From Viridibacterium sediminicola (lineage in GTDB: Bacteria; Pseudomonadota; Gammaproteobacteria; Burkholderiales; Rhodocyclaceae), in NCBI RefSeq assembly GCF_039631295.1, contig NZ_JBDIVE010000007.1:1-64000 (forward strand): DNA of 64,000 nt. Reading direction: 5' to 3'. A model generated the notes under the pieces. It saw only the letters and a list, made by a program, of their open reading frames with translations, was not told the DNA's origin and searched no databases. Shown in pieces: positions 45,101 through 51,922 of the stretch; position 1 is the first letter of the stretch; each line of letters opens with the position of its first letter. The translations under genes and the position numbers were made by a program.

Positions 45101-45554
45101 AGGCCATGATCGCCGCTTCGAGCGCGAAGAAAATGAAGGTGAAGCTCGCGTAGATCAGCGAGGTGATGGTCGAACCGATATAGCCAAAGCCCGCGCCGCG
45201 CGTCAGCAGGTCCATGTCCAGACCATAGCGGGCCGCGTAATAGCTGATCGGCAAGCCACACAGCAGGATGATCAGGCCGGTGACGAGGATCGCCCAGAAG
45301 GCGTTGATGAAGCCGAAGTTCACCAGCAAGGTGGCGCCCACGGCTTCGAGCACCAGAAAGGACGCCGCACCGAACGCTGTATTGGCCACCCGCCACGCCG
45401 GCCACTTGCGGAAGCTGCGCGCAGTAAAGCGCAGGGCGTAATCTTCAATCGACTCCTTGGCCACCCAGGAGTTGTAGTCGCGGCGCACCTTGACCACACG
45501 CTGGATCGCCTCGTGTTCGTCACTGCCGTTCGGGGGCTCGATTGCGTCGTTCAT
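42093..45554 (-). CDS. NCS1 transporter-histidine kinase-receiver fusion (transceptor)
   Basis: 1153 residues. Residues about 20-495 are a complete NCS1-type (cytosine/allantoin/hydantoin permease-like) domain with around twelve helices (YNSWVAKESIEDYALRFT, GAGFGYIGSTITSLIYASF, SQLKINVTNAYAGSLAWSNF). Residues 515-552 form a cysteine cluster (C515, C518, C530, C538, C541, C542, C548, C552) that looks metal-binding. Two helices (about 585-605 and 628-648) and a coiled coil follow, then HisKA with His702 (ISHELRTPLNS), HATPase (LINLLGNAIKFT, DSGPGIA, GTGLGLTIA), a receiver with Asp990 (IFMDLAMPGIDG) and Lys1041, and a helical tail (1090-1150). No PAS domain is evident, so the permease is probably the sensor. 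It is coupled to the LuxR-type regulator. Its first 18 codons lie in the 75-bp repeat. Confidence 0.9.
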   Translation of the reverse strand: MNDAIEPPNGSDEHEAIQRVVKVRRDYNSWVAKESIEDYALRFTARSFRKWPAWRVANTAFGAASFLVLEAVGATLLVNFGFINAFWAILVTGLIILLCGLPISYYAARYGLDMDLLTRGAGFGYIGSTITSLIYASFTFIFFALEAAIMAYALELAFDIPPSLGYLICALVVLPLVTHGITAISRLQALTQPIWLLLLVLPYFYVLQANPGVLGELASYPGANGAGGQFNIYLFGSALTVGIALITQMGEQVDYLRFMPERTPATRLRWNLAVIIGGPGWILPGIAKMLGGALLAYLALRNAVPLERAVDPNQMYLIGYEYVLQRSDWAIAVTAFFVILSQLKINVTNAYAGSLAWSNFFARLTHSHPGRVVWVVFNLLIALLLMELDVFQALGQVLGLFSNVAISWIVAVVADLVINKPLGLSPPGIEFKRAHLYDINPVGVGAMLIASALSISAFVGLFGAQAQAFASFIALASALILSPLLAWATGGRYYIARRSIPIIAEPRGETRTVSCVICERQYEVDDMAHCPAYQGHICSLCCSLDARCNDLCKPEARLASQWSHLLQHLLPRRLWPYIDSGIAHYLLLMALIVPVIVALLGLFYYHEVQMLGGEDPAVRVALRQAFMKAFAALLLIAGILAWWLVLTHKSRQVAQEESNRQTHLLMREIESHKRTDEKLQRAKRVADQANQAKSRYITAISHELRTPLNSILGYAQILDGDPAIPAHRQQAIKVIRRSGDHLLSLIEGTLDIARIEGGKLTLETRAIDFAEVVQQLVRMFEQQAHSKGLNFSFEKLSELPAVVRADEKRLRQILINLLGNAIKFTAQGDVTLRLRYAREMAVFEIEDSGPGIAAEELERIFEPFSRGSAPQAAAAGGTGLGLTIARMLTDLMGGEMSVRSVLGEGTCFTLRLFLPQVHAAQAARELPVSVRRTGYRGERRRILIVDNEQVDRELLASVLAPVGFELDQAASGLECLEVLPRFKPHAIFMDLAMPGIDGWETIRRIRAQQLSDAPIAIISANAFDKGLDNDVGIASSDFILKPVKVAELFDWIGARLDLAWDDAASATNTPAAPAHAAKKASAEVQRPPREQLEALAAQIDLGYVRGIHKALDEMLAASPHSADFVNSMREHANRFQLEAMSQTLRRMMDADQS

Positions 45555-45574
45555 GGCGCGTATGGTGGCATGAG
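45500..45574. repeat. 75-bp direct repeat, copy 1
   Basis: Identical over 75 bases to 47585-47659. Copy 1 covers the start codon and first 18 codons of the transporter-kinase gene plus 20 bases upstream. With copy 2 it brackets the S9 peptidase gene; the repeat unit is 2085 bases. Confidence 0.95.
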
Positions 45575-45636
45575 TGCGGCGGCTTGGGCACGATTCATCA
45601 CATACCGTTGGGGCACAGCGGTGATGCTGAGGCGTG

Positions 45637-47475
45637 TTAGTGCTTCAGGCAGCGGTCCAGGAATTCCGTTGCCACATTCCAGTACATCTCGCGTGCGCCC
45701 ACAAGGCTATGTCCCTGATCGGCTAACTCGATATAGCGATAGACCTTGGATTTTGCTTGCATCTGCGCAGCAAAGGCTCTGGCCTGGGCGATGTTGACGA
45801 TGCTGTCCTGTCCTCCGTGCAAGTGAAGGATGGGAATGCGGGCCAAAGCCTCGGTCTTGTTGGCTGGCGACCCCGCGGCCATGACGAACCGTTGAGCCTC
45901 GATGCGCGGATCTCCGACGCGTTCGAGCAGATCGCTGATTGCGCCCTTGGCGCGCGCCTTTTCCATCTCCTCGGCCACGAACACGGGAAGATCAAGGGCT
46001 CCGGAGTCGACGACCGCACAGCTGGCTGCTTCTCCATCGGCAATCAGGTTCAAGGCGAGATATGCGGCAAAGCTTGTTCCTACGAATGCAATACGCTCGC
46101 GGTTCGCGACGCCAGATGCTTGCAAGGCGTGAAGCGTCGTTTTGACGTCTTCCGGAATACCCTTGTACCACTCGCCCTGATCGAGTTGTTCGTAGGCTTT
46201 GCCAAAGCCTTTCGAACCGCGGTAATTGATCATCAGGATGGCATAGCCGCGATCCAGCAGAATCTGTCTCTCGCGGTCGATATTTCCGGTGTCACGCGCA
46301 GCAGGGCCGCCGTGAAGAAGTACAACGAGCGGGCAGGTGCTTGCGGGACATTCAATCGGAGTCAGGAGCACATAAGGAATGTGCAGACCTCCTGAAGATA
46401 CTTGCACGCCGCGTTCCGTGTGCCAGCTCACGCGTCCACGGAAGCTGGCTCCGACAGCGGTGAGTGTGCGCAAGCTGCGTTGGTCACGGTCGAACAAGGC
46501 AAGCTTGGGCGCTTGTACTGTCTCGGGGAATGACACTAGCCAGTATTTGTCCGAAGGGGCACGATTGATGATGTGAGCGTCGCCACCGCCCAGCTGTTTC
46601 AATAGTTCAAGTGTTCGGGTTGTGTCTGCGTCCAGCGCGATAACACGGCGGCTTGAATCGTCCGTTTCGACAAACTGTGGCTTCTTGCTGAGCGGATTCA
46701 GGCTCACGCTCAGAATGTCCGAGTGGCCTTCGTGCAGTACGGTCTCTGTTCCGGAGGCCAAGTCGGTGCGGCTCAGCGCGAGGAGGTTGCGTCCCTCTGA
46801 GGAAAGGAAGTAGGCCTGTCCGTCTTGCGTGATGGAGACCAAACCACTGCCCTGTCGCCGGTCTGCAGCATTTAGGCGCATGACTGTCTGCGGATTCTCG
46901 CCGCCATGCAGATAGTGCTGTTCCGCGCCGCGCGCTGCGAAGCTAAGCCTTGCACCCTTGCACTCAGGATCCGCGCAGATGTCATTGGTTGCGATGCTCG
47001 GGACGAAGCGCCCATCTGCGTCCAGTTCCAGGAATTGCTTGTCGCGACGGATCCGGAATGAGCTGAAAGCGTAGTTGCTTGATGAGGACCCACGCACCAT
47101 GGCCAGGCTGTCAGAGGCTTGGCTCAGTAGCTCGAATGCTCCGCTCTCTGGGTCTATCGAATACACAAGCGGCTTTGCTTCCTGCTGGGCGACCACAATC
47201 AATTTCTCGCCGTGCTGTGTCCAGAAAATCCATAGCACGCGGCCTGTGTCTGGAAGGCGCAACTCCCGTTGCTTCCGTTGCTCCGAGAGAGATGTAAGCC
47301 ACACCGACATGGGGGTCTCGGAGATTTCCGCGATCCAGTGCCCTTCAGCGCTGAGACAGGGGATCCCGTTGGCACGGAAATAAGTTGCCAAAGCGTCCGA
47401 CGTCTGCGCAGATGCGCCTGTAAGTACGAGGCTGAGCAAGGCGGCGATAACACAACGCGCACTGACACATCTCAT
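45637..47475 (-). CDS. S9 family (prolyl oligopeptidase-type) serine peptidase, exported
   Basis: 612 residues from ATG 47475 with a signal peptide (VIAALLSLVLTGASAQ). A beta-propeller-like N-terminal part (about 40-345) precedes the alpha/beta-hydrolase domain: LLHGGPAARDTGNIDRERQ, nucleophile Ser468 in FVGTSFAAYLAL, Asp557 in HGGQDSIVNI and His589 in ADQGHSLVG. The usual GGSYGG elbow is GTSFAA here. Base composition is clearly lower in GC than the genes on both sides, and the gene is exactly the cargo of a 2085-bp segment bounded by the 75-bp direct repeat, so it is probably a late arrival between the kinase gene and its old promoter. Confidence 0.88.
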   Translation of the reverse strand: MRCVSARCVIAALLSLVLTGASAQTSDALATYFRANGIPCLSAEGHWIAEISETPMSVWLTSLSEQRKQRELRLPDTGRVLWIFWTQHGEKLIVVAQQEAKPLVYSIDPESGAFELLSQASDSLAMVRGSSSSNYAFSSFRIRRDKQFLELDADGRFVPSIATNDICADPECKGARLSFAARGAEQHYLHGGENPQTVMRLNAADRRQGSGLVSITQDGQAYFLSSEGRNLLALSRTDLASGTETVLHEGHSDILSVSLNPLSKKPQFVETDDSSRRVIALDADTTRTLELLKQLGGGDAHIINRAPSDKYWLVSFPETVQAPKLALFDRDQRSLRTLTAVGASFRGRVSWHTERGVQVSSGGLHIPYVLLTPIECPASTCPLVVLLHGGPAARDTGNIDRERQILLDRGYAILMINYRGSKGFGKAYEQLDQGEWYKGIPEDVKTTLHALQASGVANRERIAFVGTSFAAYLALNLIADGEAASCAVVDSGALDLPVFVAEEMEKARAKGAISDLLERVGDPRIEAQRFVMAAGSPANKTEALARIPILHLHGGQDSIVNIAQARAFAAQMQAKSKVYRYIELADQGHSLVGAREMYWNVATEFLDRCLKH

Positions 47476-47584
47476 GAAAGCCCAACGCGCTGGAGGCGTT
47501 GGGCTGATCTTTGTCTGTGAGTGAGCAAGTAACACAAGCAATCTCAGCTTCAGGCTGTGTAATCGAGGTCCGACTGGACGATGG

Positions 47585-47659
47585 GCTGGATCGCCTCGTG
47601 TTCGTCACTGCCGTTCGGGGGCTCGATTGCGTCGTTCATGGCGCGTATGGTGGCATGAG
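47585..47659. repeat. 75-bp direct repeat, copy 2
   Basis: Perfect copy of 45500-45574. Contains a duplicated start (ATG at 47639, minus strand) of the transporter-kinase gene without the rest of the gene. Confidence 0.95.
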
Positions 47660-47726
47660 AGAAAAGACTTCGTGCAATATTCACGCTCAGGGAGCTTGCG
47701 TCCTGCAGGGGCTTCGGTTACATAAC

Positions 47727-47745
47727 TGTTCTATACAAAAGAACA
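47727..47745. promoter_or_regulatory. palindrome in ancestral divergent promoter region
   Basis: TGTTCT-ATACAAA-AGAACA, a 6-7-6 inverted repeat in AT-rich sequence 45 bases before the rightward gene at 47791. Before the peptidase segment arrived it would have been shared with the transporter-kinase gene. A regulator site is likely but unidentified. Confidence 0.4.
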
Positions 47746-47790
47746 TAACGCCGCCCCCAGCGGAAGCATAACAAGAGACACACGCCCGTC

Positions 47791-48726
47791 ATGCCCAACC
47801 GCGTTCTGCGTCGTTTGTTTTTTGCATGTTTGCTGGCGCTGGCCAGCATGCCTGGCGGGGCGACGGACGTGGTGCGTTTGTATCGTGCCGAATCTGCCGC
47901 GAGGGCGCCCGAGTTGCCGGATCTGGTGATTGCCGAGGCGATGCGTCGCACCCAGCGCAGCTATGGCGACTACAACATCCTCCTCCAGCCTAATCCGATG
48001 ATCCGCGAGCGCCTGCTCAGCGACCTGAAAAACGGCAAGCCCGGTAATGTTGCGGTGGTGGTCACGCAGCCGGAGTGGGAGCATGAGCTGCTGCCGATCC
48101 GTATTCCGCTGGACATGGGGCTTTCCGGCAACCGTATCGGCTTTGTGCGTCATGGCATGCAGACGCGGATTGGCGCCGTGCGCACGCTTGATGATCTGCG
48201 CGCGCTCAGCCTCGGCGTGGGCCTGGGCTGGTCTTCGCGCAAGATCATGGAAGCGAACGGTCTGCGCCTGGAGACAGCGGTCAATCAGGAAACGCTCAGC
48301 CGCATGCTGCTGGCCGGGCGCTTTGATTACTTTCCGCGTGGCGTGACTGAAATCTTCCCCGAATACGACGCGCGCGGTGGTGACGCTTCAGGGTTGGAAA
48401 TCGAGCGCGAGCTGCTGCTGGTACTGCCGCTACCGACCTATATTTTCGTCTCGCCGAGCGAGCCGCGCCTGGCGCGCCGCCTCAACGAGGGTCTGGAGTC
48501 CATGGTCAGCGACGGCAGCCTGCAGCGCATCGTGGTCGATTTCTACAAAGATGCGCTCAGGCGCGCCAATCTATGCGCGCGTCACATCATTCGCCTCGAC
48601 AACCCCCTGCTGACGCCGGAGACGCCCTTGAAGCGCAAGGAGCTGTGGTTCGATCCTTTTGATGCACGTCGTGGCATCTGCGCCAAGGCCTCGCACGCCA
48701 AGGCTGTGAGCCCGCGCAGGCCCTGA
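47791..48726 (+). CDS. periplasmic solute-binding-like protein (SBP family 3 type)
   Basis: 311 residues with a signal peptide (RLFFACLLALASMPGGA). The pattern DLVIAEAMRRTQRSYGDYNI, LDDLRALSLGVGLGWSSRKI and MLLAGRFDYFPRGVTEIFPE, with a C-terminal VSDGSLQRIVVDFY, matches the family 3 binding-protein fold. No transporter genes adjoin it, so it may be a stand-alone sensor component. It is divergent from the ancestral transporter-kinase start. Confidence 0.7.
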   Translation: MPNRVLRRLFFACLLALASMPGGATDVVRLYRAESAARAPELPDLVIAEAMRRTQRSYGDYNILLQPNPMIRERLLSDLKNGKPGNVAVVVTQPEWEHELLPIRIPLDMGLSGNRIGFVRHGMQTRIGAVRTLDDLRALSLGVGLGWSSRKIMEANGLRLETAVNQETLSRMLLAGRFDYFPRGVTEIFPEYDARGGDASGLEIERELLLVLPLPTYIFVSPSEPRLARRLNEGLESMVSDGSLQRIVVDFYKDALRRANLCARHIIRLDNPLLTPETPLKRKELWFDPFDARRGICAKASHAKAVSPRRP

Positions 48727-48731
48727 GTGGA

Positions 48732-49346
48732 TCAGACCGGCAGGCCGAAGCCACGCAGCGCCAGACGCGCTTCGCCGGGCGCGCGGAAATGCACCGCACG
48801 CATGCCCAGCGCACGTGAGGCGAGCACATTGGGCAGGCTGTCGTCGATGAACACGGCGCGTGCCGGGTCGATGGCGTGGCGTTCGAACAGCACCTGATAG
48901 ATGCGCGCATCGGGCTTGTTCACGCCTTCCTCGCCAGACAGCACGATGCCCTCGAAATGCGACCAGAAGTCGTAGCGCGGCTTGCTTTGCGCGAAGAGTT
49001 CGGCCGAGAAATTCGACAGCGCGTAGCAGCGCAAGCCGGCCGCGCGCAAGCTGGCCAGCATCTGCGCGGATTCTTCAATCACCGGGCCGACGGTCTCGTT
49101 CCAGCGGGCGTAAAAGGCGGTGATGACATGCGCGTGATGCGGAAACTTTGCGCTGTGTTCGGCCACGGCCTGGGCGACCGGGTAACCGGCGTCCTGGCGC
49201 GCATGCCAGCCGGCAAAATCGATTTCTGTCAGGAAGGCCGAGACCGCTTCTTCACTGTCGAAGTAATCGCCGAGGACATTGTGAATGTTCCAGGGAATCA
49301 GCACATTGCCCAGATCAAAGACGACGGTATCGATACCAGAACTCAT
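48732..49346 (-). CDS. HAD-superfamily hydrolase (YihX-like)
   Basis: 204 residues. HAD motif I FDLGNVLIPWN, motif II YALSNFSAE, motif III region VNKPDARIYQVLFE and motif IV VFIDDSLPNVLAS. YihX-type enzymes dephosphorylate sugar phosphates such as glucose-1-phosphate; the substrate here is not determined. It overlaps the DUF1841 gene by four bases and is convergent with the binding-protein gene. Confidence 0.85.
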   Translation of the reverse strand: MSSGIDTVVFDLGNVLIPWNIHNVLGDYFDSEEAVSAFLTEIDFAGWHARQDAGYPVAQAVAEHSAKFPHHAHVITAFYARWNETVGPVIEESAQMLASLRAAGLRCYALSNFSAELFAQSKPRYDFWSHFEGIVLSGEEGVNKPDARIYQVLFERHAIDPARAVFIDDSLPNVLASRALGMRAVHFRAPGEARLALRGFGLPV

Positions 49347-49771
49347 TGTGCGGCTCTCCGTTTGATGCGTTCGATATAGGCGGCGGCATCCATGCCCGTG
49401 CCATTGCGCTGCGCTTCCCAGATCGTTTCGCCGAGGCTCTCCAGCACGTCGTGACGTGCTTCGTGGGCATTGTCGCGGCGCGCCAAGCAGGCTTCAAAAG
49501 CGGCCTTGATGCCGGGCGGCTGGTCGATCGCCAGCTGCTCCTCGATGGCCAGATGCAGGGAAATGTGCAGGAAGGGATTGACCTGGCCATCCTCGGGCGC
49601 GAAGTCTTTGTCCGTCGCATCGGGGTTCTCGAACAGCGGGTGGTATTCCGGATGTGAGGCGATGATGTCGGCGACCAGCTGCTCCATCGCTTCGAGCTGT
49701 TCGCCAGCACGGCGCTTGCGCCAGCTCTCGATGAAGAATGCGCGGGCCTGGTCTCGGGTGGGGTTGAACAT
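49343..49771 (-). CDS. DUF1841 family protein
   Basis: 142 residues. MFNPTRDQARAFFIESWRKR, IASHPEYHPLFENPDA and NPFLHISLHLAIEEQLAID are characteristic of DUF1841, a small betaproteobacterial cytosolic family of unknown function usually found next to nth, as here. The start codon is preceded within six bases by a GGGAGTC heptamer array rather than a normal ribosome-binding site. Confidence 0.85.
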   Translation of the reverse strand: MFNPTRDQARAFFIESWRKRRAGEQLEAMEQLVADIIASHPEYHPLFENPDATDKDFAPEDGQVNPFLHISLHLAIEEQLAIDQPPGIKAAFEACLARRDNAHEARHDVLESLGETIWEAQRNGTGMDAAAYIERIKRRAAQ

Positions 49772-49776
49772 GTTGG

Positions 49777-49803
49777 CGTCGGGAGTCGGGAGTCGGGAGT
49801 CGA
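49777..49803. repeat. GGGAGTC heptamer array before the DUF1841 gene
   Basis: About four tandem GTCGGGA units on the plus strand (actcccg on the coding strand). It occupies most of the gap between nth and the DUF1841 gene and abuts the start codon. Confidence 0.85.
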
Positions 49804-49818
49804 TTGTAGGTCAGTGCT

Positions 49819-50457
49819 TTACTTATCCGCTGACTGACACAGATCGCGCACCGTGCATTCTCCGCATTTGGGCGAGCGCGCGGTGCACACATAGCGGCCG
49901 TGCAAAATCAGCCAGTGATGCGCATCGATGAGGTATTCCTTGGGCACGCGACGCATCAGTGCTTTTTCGACCGCCAGCACGTCCTTGCCCGGCGCCAGGC
50001 CCATGCGGTTGGAGACGCGGAAGATGTGTGTATCGACTGCCATCACCGGCTCGCGCCACAGCGAGTTGAGCACCACATTGGCGGTCTTGCGGCCGACGCC
50101 CGGCAGTGCTTCGAGCGCCTCGCGATTGCGCGGCACTTCGCCGGCGTGGCGTTCGAGCAGCTGGCGCGAGAGCATCGCCACGTTCTTGGCCTTGTTGCGA
50201 TAAAGGCCGATGGTCTTGATGTATTCAGCAATGCCCGCTTCGCCCAGCGTCGCCATGTCTTCAGGCGTGGGCGCGGCCGGGAAGAGCTTGCGCGTGGCGA
50301 TGTTGACGCCCTTGTCAGTCGCCTGGGCAGAGAGCACCACGGCGACCAGCAACTGGAAGGGCGAGCCGTATTCCAGCTCGGTCACCGGATGCGGATTGGC
50401 GGCTTGCCAGCGCTGGAAGGCTTCGGCGATTTCCGCCTTGAGCATGTTACGGGGCAT
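49819..50457 (-). CDS. nth: endonuclease III
   Basis: 212 residues. Bifunctional DNA glycosylase/AP lyase for oxidised pyrimidines. Helix-hairpin-helix LPGVGRKTANVVLNSLW with catalytic Lys124, Asp142 in VDTHIFRVSNRMG, and the [4Fe-4S] cluster cysteines 191, 198, 201 and 207 (C-x6-C-x2-C-x5-C). It lies after the rnf genes, a frequent arrangement in proteobacteria, here with a repeat in between. Confidence 0.95.
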   Translation of the reverse strand: MPRNMLKAEIAEAFQRWQAANPHPVTELEYGSPFQLLVAVVLSAQATDKGVNIATRKLFPAAPTPEDMATLGEAGIAEYIKTIGLYRNKAKNVAMLSRQLLERHAGEVPRNREALEALPGVGRKTANVVLNSLWREPVMAVDTHIFRVSNRMGLAPGKDVLAVEKALMRRVPKEYLIDAHHWLILHGRYVCTARSPKCGECTVRDLCQSADK

Positions 50458-50493
50458 GGGGCTCTATCAATGGTTCCTGTGTGCTTGCATTTC

Positions 50494-50577
50494 ACCTCTC
50501 CCGGCCTGCGGCCACCCTCTCCTCAAGGAGAGGGAACGGCTGTCAGTACGAGCGCTCAGCCGTTCCCGGAGGAGGGA
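50494..50577. repeat. CCCTCTCC palindromic repeat between rnfE and nth
   Basis: CCTCTCCCGGCCTGCGGCC, then CCCTCTCCTCAAGGAGAGGG, then an 11-base stem GGGAACGGCTG/CAGCCGTTCCC. Likely transcription boundary between rnfE and nth. Confidence 0.8.
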
Positions 50578-50586
50578 CTTGCGTGT

Positions 50587-51270
50587 TCAGGCAATCTGTT
50601 CAGCAGGTGTTGCGGGCGGCACGACGGGCTTGCGCTTGGCCGCTCTGCTTTCCGACCAGTTGCGCAGCGCAATCAGGCAGGCCAATGCGATGAAGGCGCC
50701 GGGCGGCAGGATGGCGATCAGGAAGCCGGGGTAGTCCGCCGGCAGGATCTGGATTGCCGAGGTGCCGGGAATCACCGTGTCGATGCCATTGAGAATGGCG
50801 CCGGTGCCGAGCAGCTCGCGGATCGTGCCGAGCATGCCCAGCACCACCACCAGACCGCCGCCCATCCCTGCGCCATCGACGGCGGAGGAGAGCACGCCGT
50901 TCTTTGCCGCAAAGGCTTCGATGCGCGCCAGCACGATGCAGTTGGTGACGATCAGCGGAATGAAGATACCCAGCACCACGTAGAGCGAGTGCATCCAGGC
51001 GTTCATCGCCAGATCGAGCACGGTCACAAGTGCAGCAATGATCAGGATGAACACCGGAATGCGGATTTCATACGGAATGAAGTTGCGCAGCGCCGCCGTC
51101 ACCGCGCCGGAGAGCGACATCACGACGATGGTCGCAATGCCCAGGCTTACGCCGTTCACGAAGCTGGTCGACACAGCGAGGATCGGGCACAGACCCAATA
51201 GCTGGACGAGGCCGGTGTTCTGTTTCCAGAGGCCGTTCCAGGCGACTTCGGAGAGTTTTTGTGTGCTCAT
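50587..51270 (-). CDS. rnfE: ion-translocating oxidoreductase subunit E
   Basis: 227 residues with six hydrophobic segments. NTGLVQLLGLCPILAVSTSF and PLIVTNCIVLARIEAFAAKN are the paired conserved cysteine-containing half-helices shared with RnfA. Inner-membrane subunit of the Rnf/Rsx complex, which couples ferredoxin/NADH electron transfer to ion movement or keeps SoxR reduced. It follows rnfG after ten bases. Confidence 0.95.
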   Translation of the reverse strand: MSTQKLSEVAWNGLWKQNTGLVQLLGLCPILAVSTSFVNGVSLGIATIVVMSLSGAVTAALRNFIPYEIRIPVFILIIAALVTVLDLAMNAWMHSLYVVLGIFIPLIVTNCIVLARIEAFAAKNGVLSSAVDGAGMGGGLVVVLGMLGTIRELLGTGAILNGIDTVIPGTSAIQILPADYPGFLIAILPPGAFIALACLIALRNWSESRAAKRKPVVPPATPAEQIA

Positions 51271-51280
51271 CGTGTGCTCA

Positions 51281-51922
51281 TCACTCGAAAAGTTTGGCCT
51301 GATTGTCGGCGGCGAATTTCACCGCATGTGCCACCGCTTTGATCACCGCGCTCGGCGAGATGGTTGCGCCGCTCATGTAGACGAAATCGCCGCCGTCCTT
51401 GTTCACCTTCCAGCGCTCGAAGGGCAGCACGCTCAGCGATTTGCCCTCGAACTGCGCGATCCACGGGTGTTGCTTGTTCTTGTCTTTCTTCGGGTCAATA
51501 TAGTCGCCCAGACCCGGCGTTTCGCGGTGTTCGGTGACGCGTACGCCGCTCACCGTGCCATCGGTCTTGACGGCGATGACGAGACGGATCTTGCCGCTGT
51601 AACCATCGGGCGCGACCGCTTCCATCACCACGGCGACCGGCTTGCCGTCCTTGCGTGCGCGATAGACGAAGCCGCCTTCATCGAGTCCCAGCTCGGGCGT
51701 GGCGCCAAGCTTGTAGGTGTCTTGCAGCAGCTTGTTGTCGTAGCTGGCGGGCGGCAGCACCTGGTTGATGAGGATGAGCTTTTCCGCTTCGGCGCTCTCG
51801 GCAATCGTCGTGCGCGTGGCCTGGTAAGTCCCGGCCATCAGGGCGGTGAAGACCAGGGTGAAGGCCATCATCATCGCCGCGGTCTGCGCCGAGAGCTTGA
51901 AGGGCGTGAGGGGTTTGCTCAT
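51281..51922 (-). CDS. rnfG: ion-translocating oxidoreductase subunit G (flavoprotein)
   Basis: 213 residues. One N-terminal helix (MMMAFTLVFTALMAGTYQ) anchors a periplasmic domain bearing covalently bound FMN; the attachment motif SGAT is at 184-187, Thr187 being the expected linkage residue. HRETPGLGDYIDPKKDKNK is also typical. It overlaps ribE by four bases (ATGA). Confidence 0.95.
   Translation of the reverse strand: MSKPLTPFKLSAQTAAMMMAFTLVFTALMAGTYQATRTTIAESAEAEKLILINQVLPPASYDNKLLQDTYKLGATPELGLDEGGFVYRARKDGKPVAVVMEAVAPDGYSGKIRLVIAVKTDGTVSGVRVTEHRETPGLGDYIDPKKDKNKQHPWIAQFEGKSLSVLPFERWKVNKDGGDFVYMSGATISPSAVIKAVAHAVKFAADNQAKLFE

Larger units (their letters stand above)
47476..47790. other. 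315-base spacer with repeat copy 2 and a divergent control region
   Basis: No gene. It contains repeat copy 2 (47585-47659) and a palindrome at 47727-47745. Reading leftward, copy 2 carries an intact start codon (47639) and 18 codons of the transporter-kinase gene, then runs into non-homologous sequence: a decapitated gene start left behind by the insertion. Confidence 0.7.

Noticed and set aside
43332..45797. 821-codon plus-strand open frame opposite the transporter-kinase gene
   Set aside because: Highly charged (Arg/Gln/Asp/His) composition typical of an antisense frame; no domain.
45637..47475. Peptidase segment as a classical insertion sequence
   Set aside because: No transposase and no terminal inverted repeats; only the 75-bp direct repeat is present.
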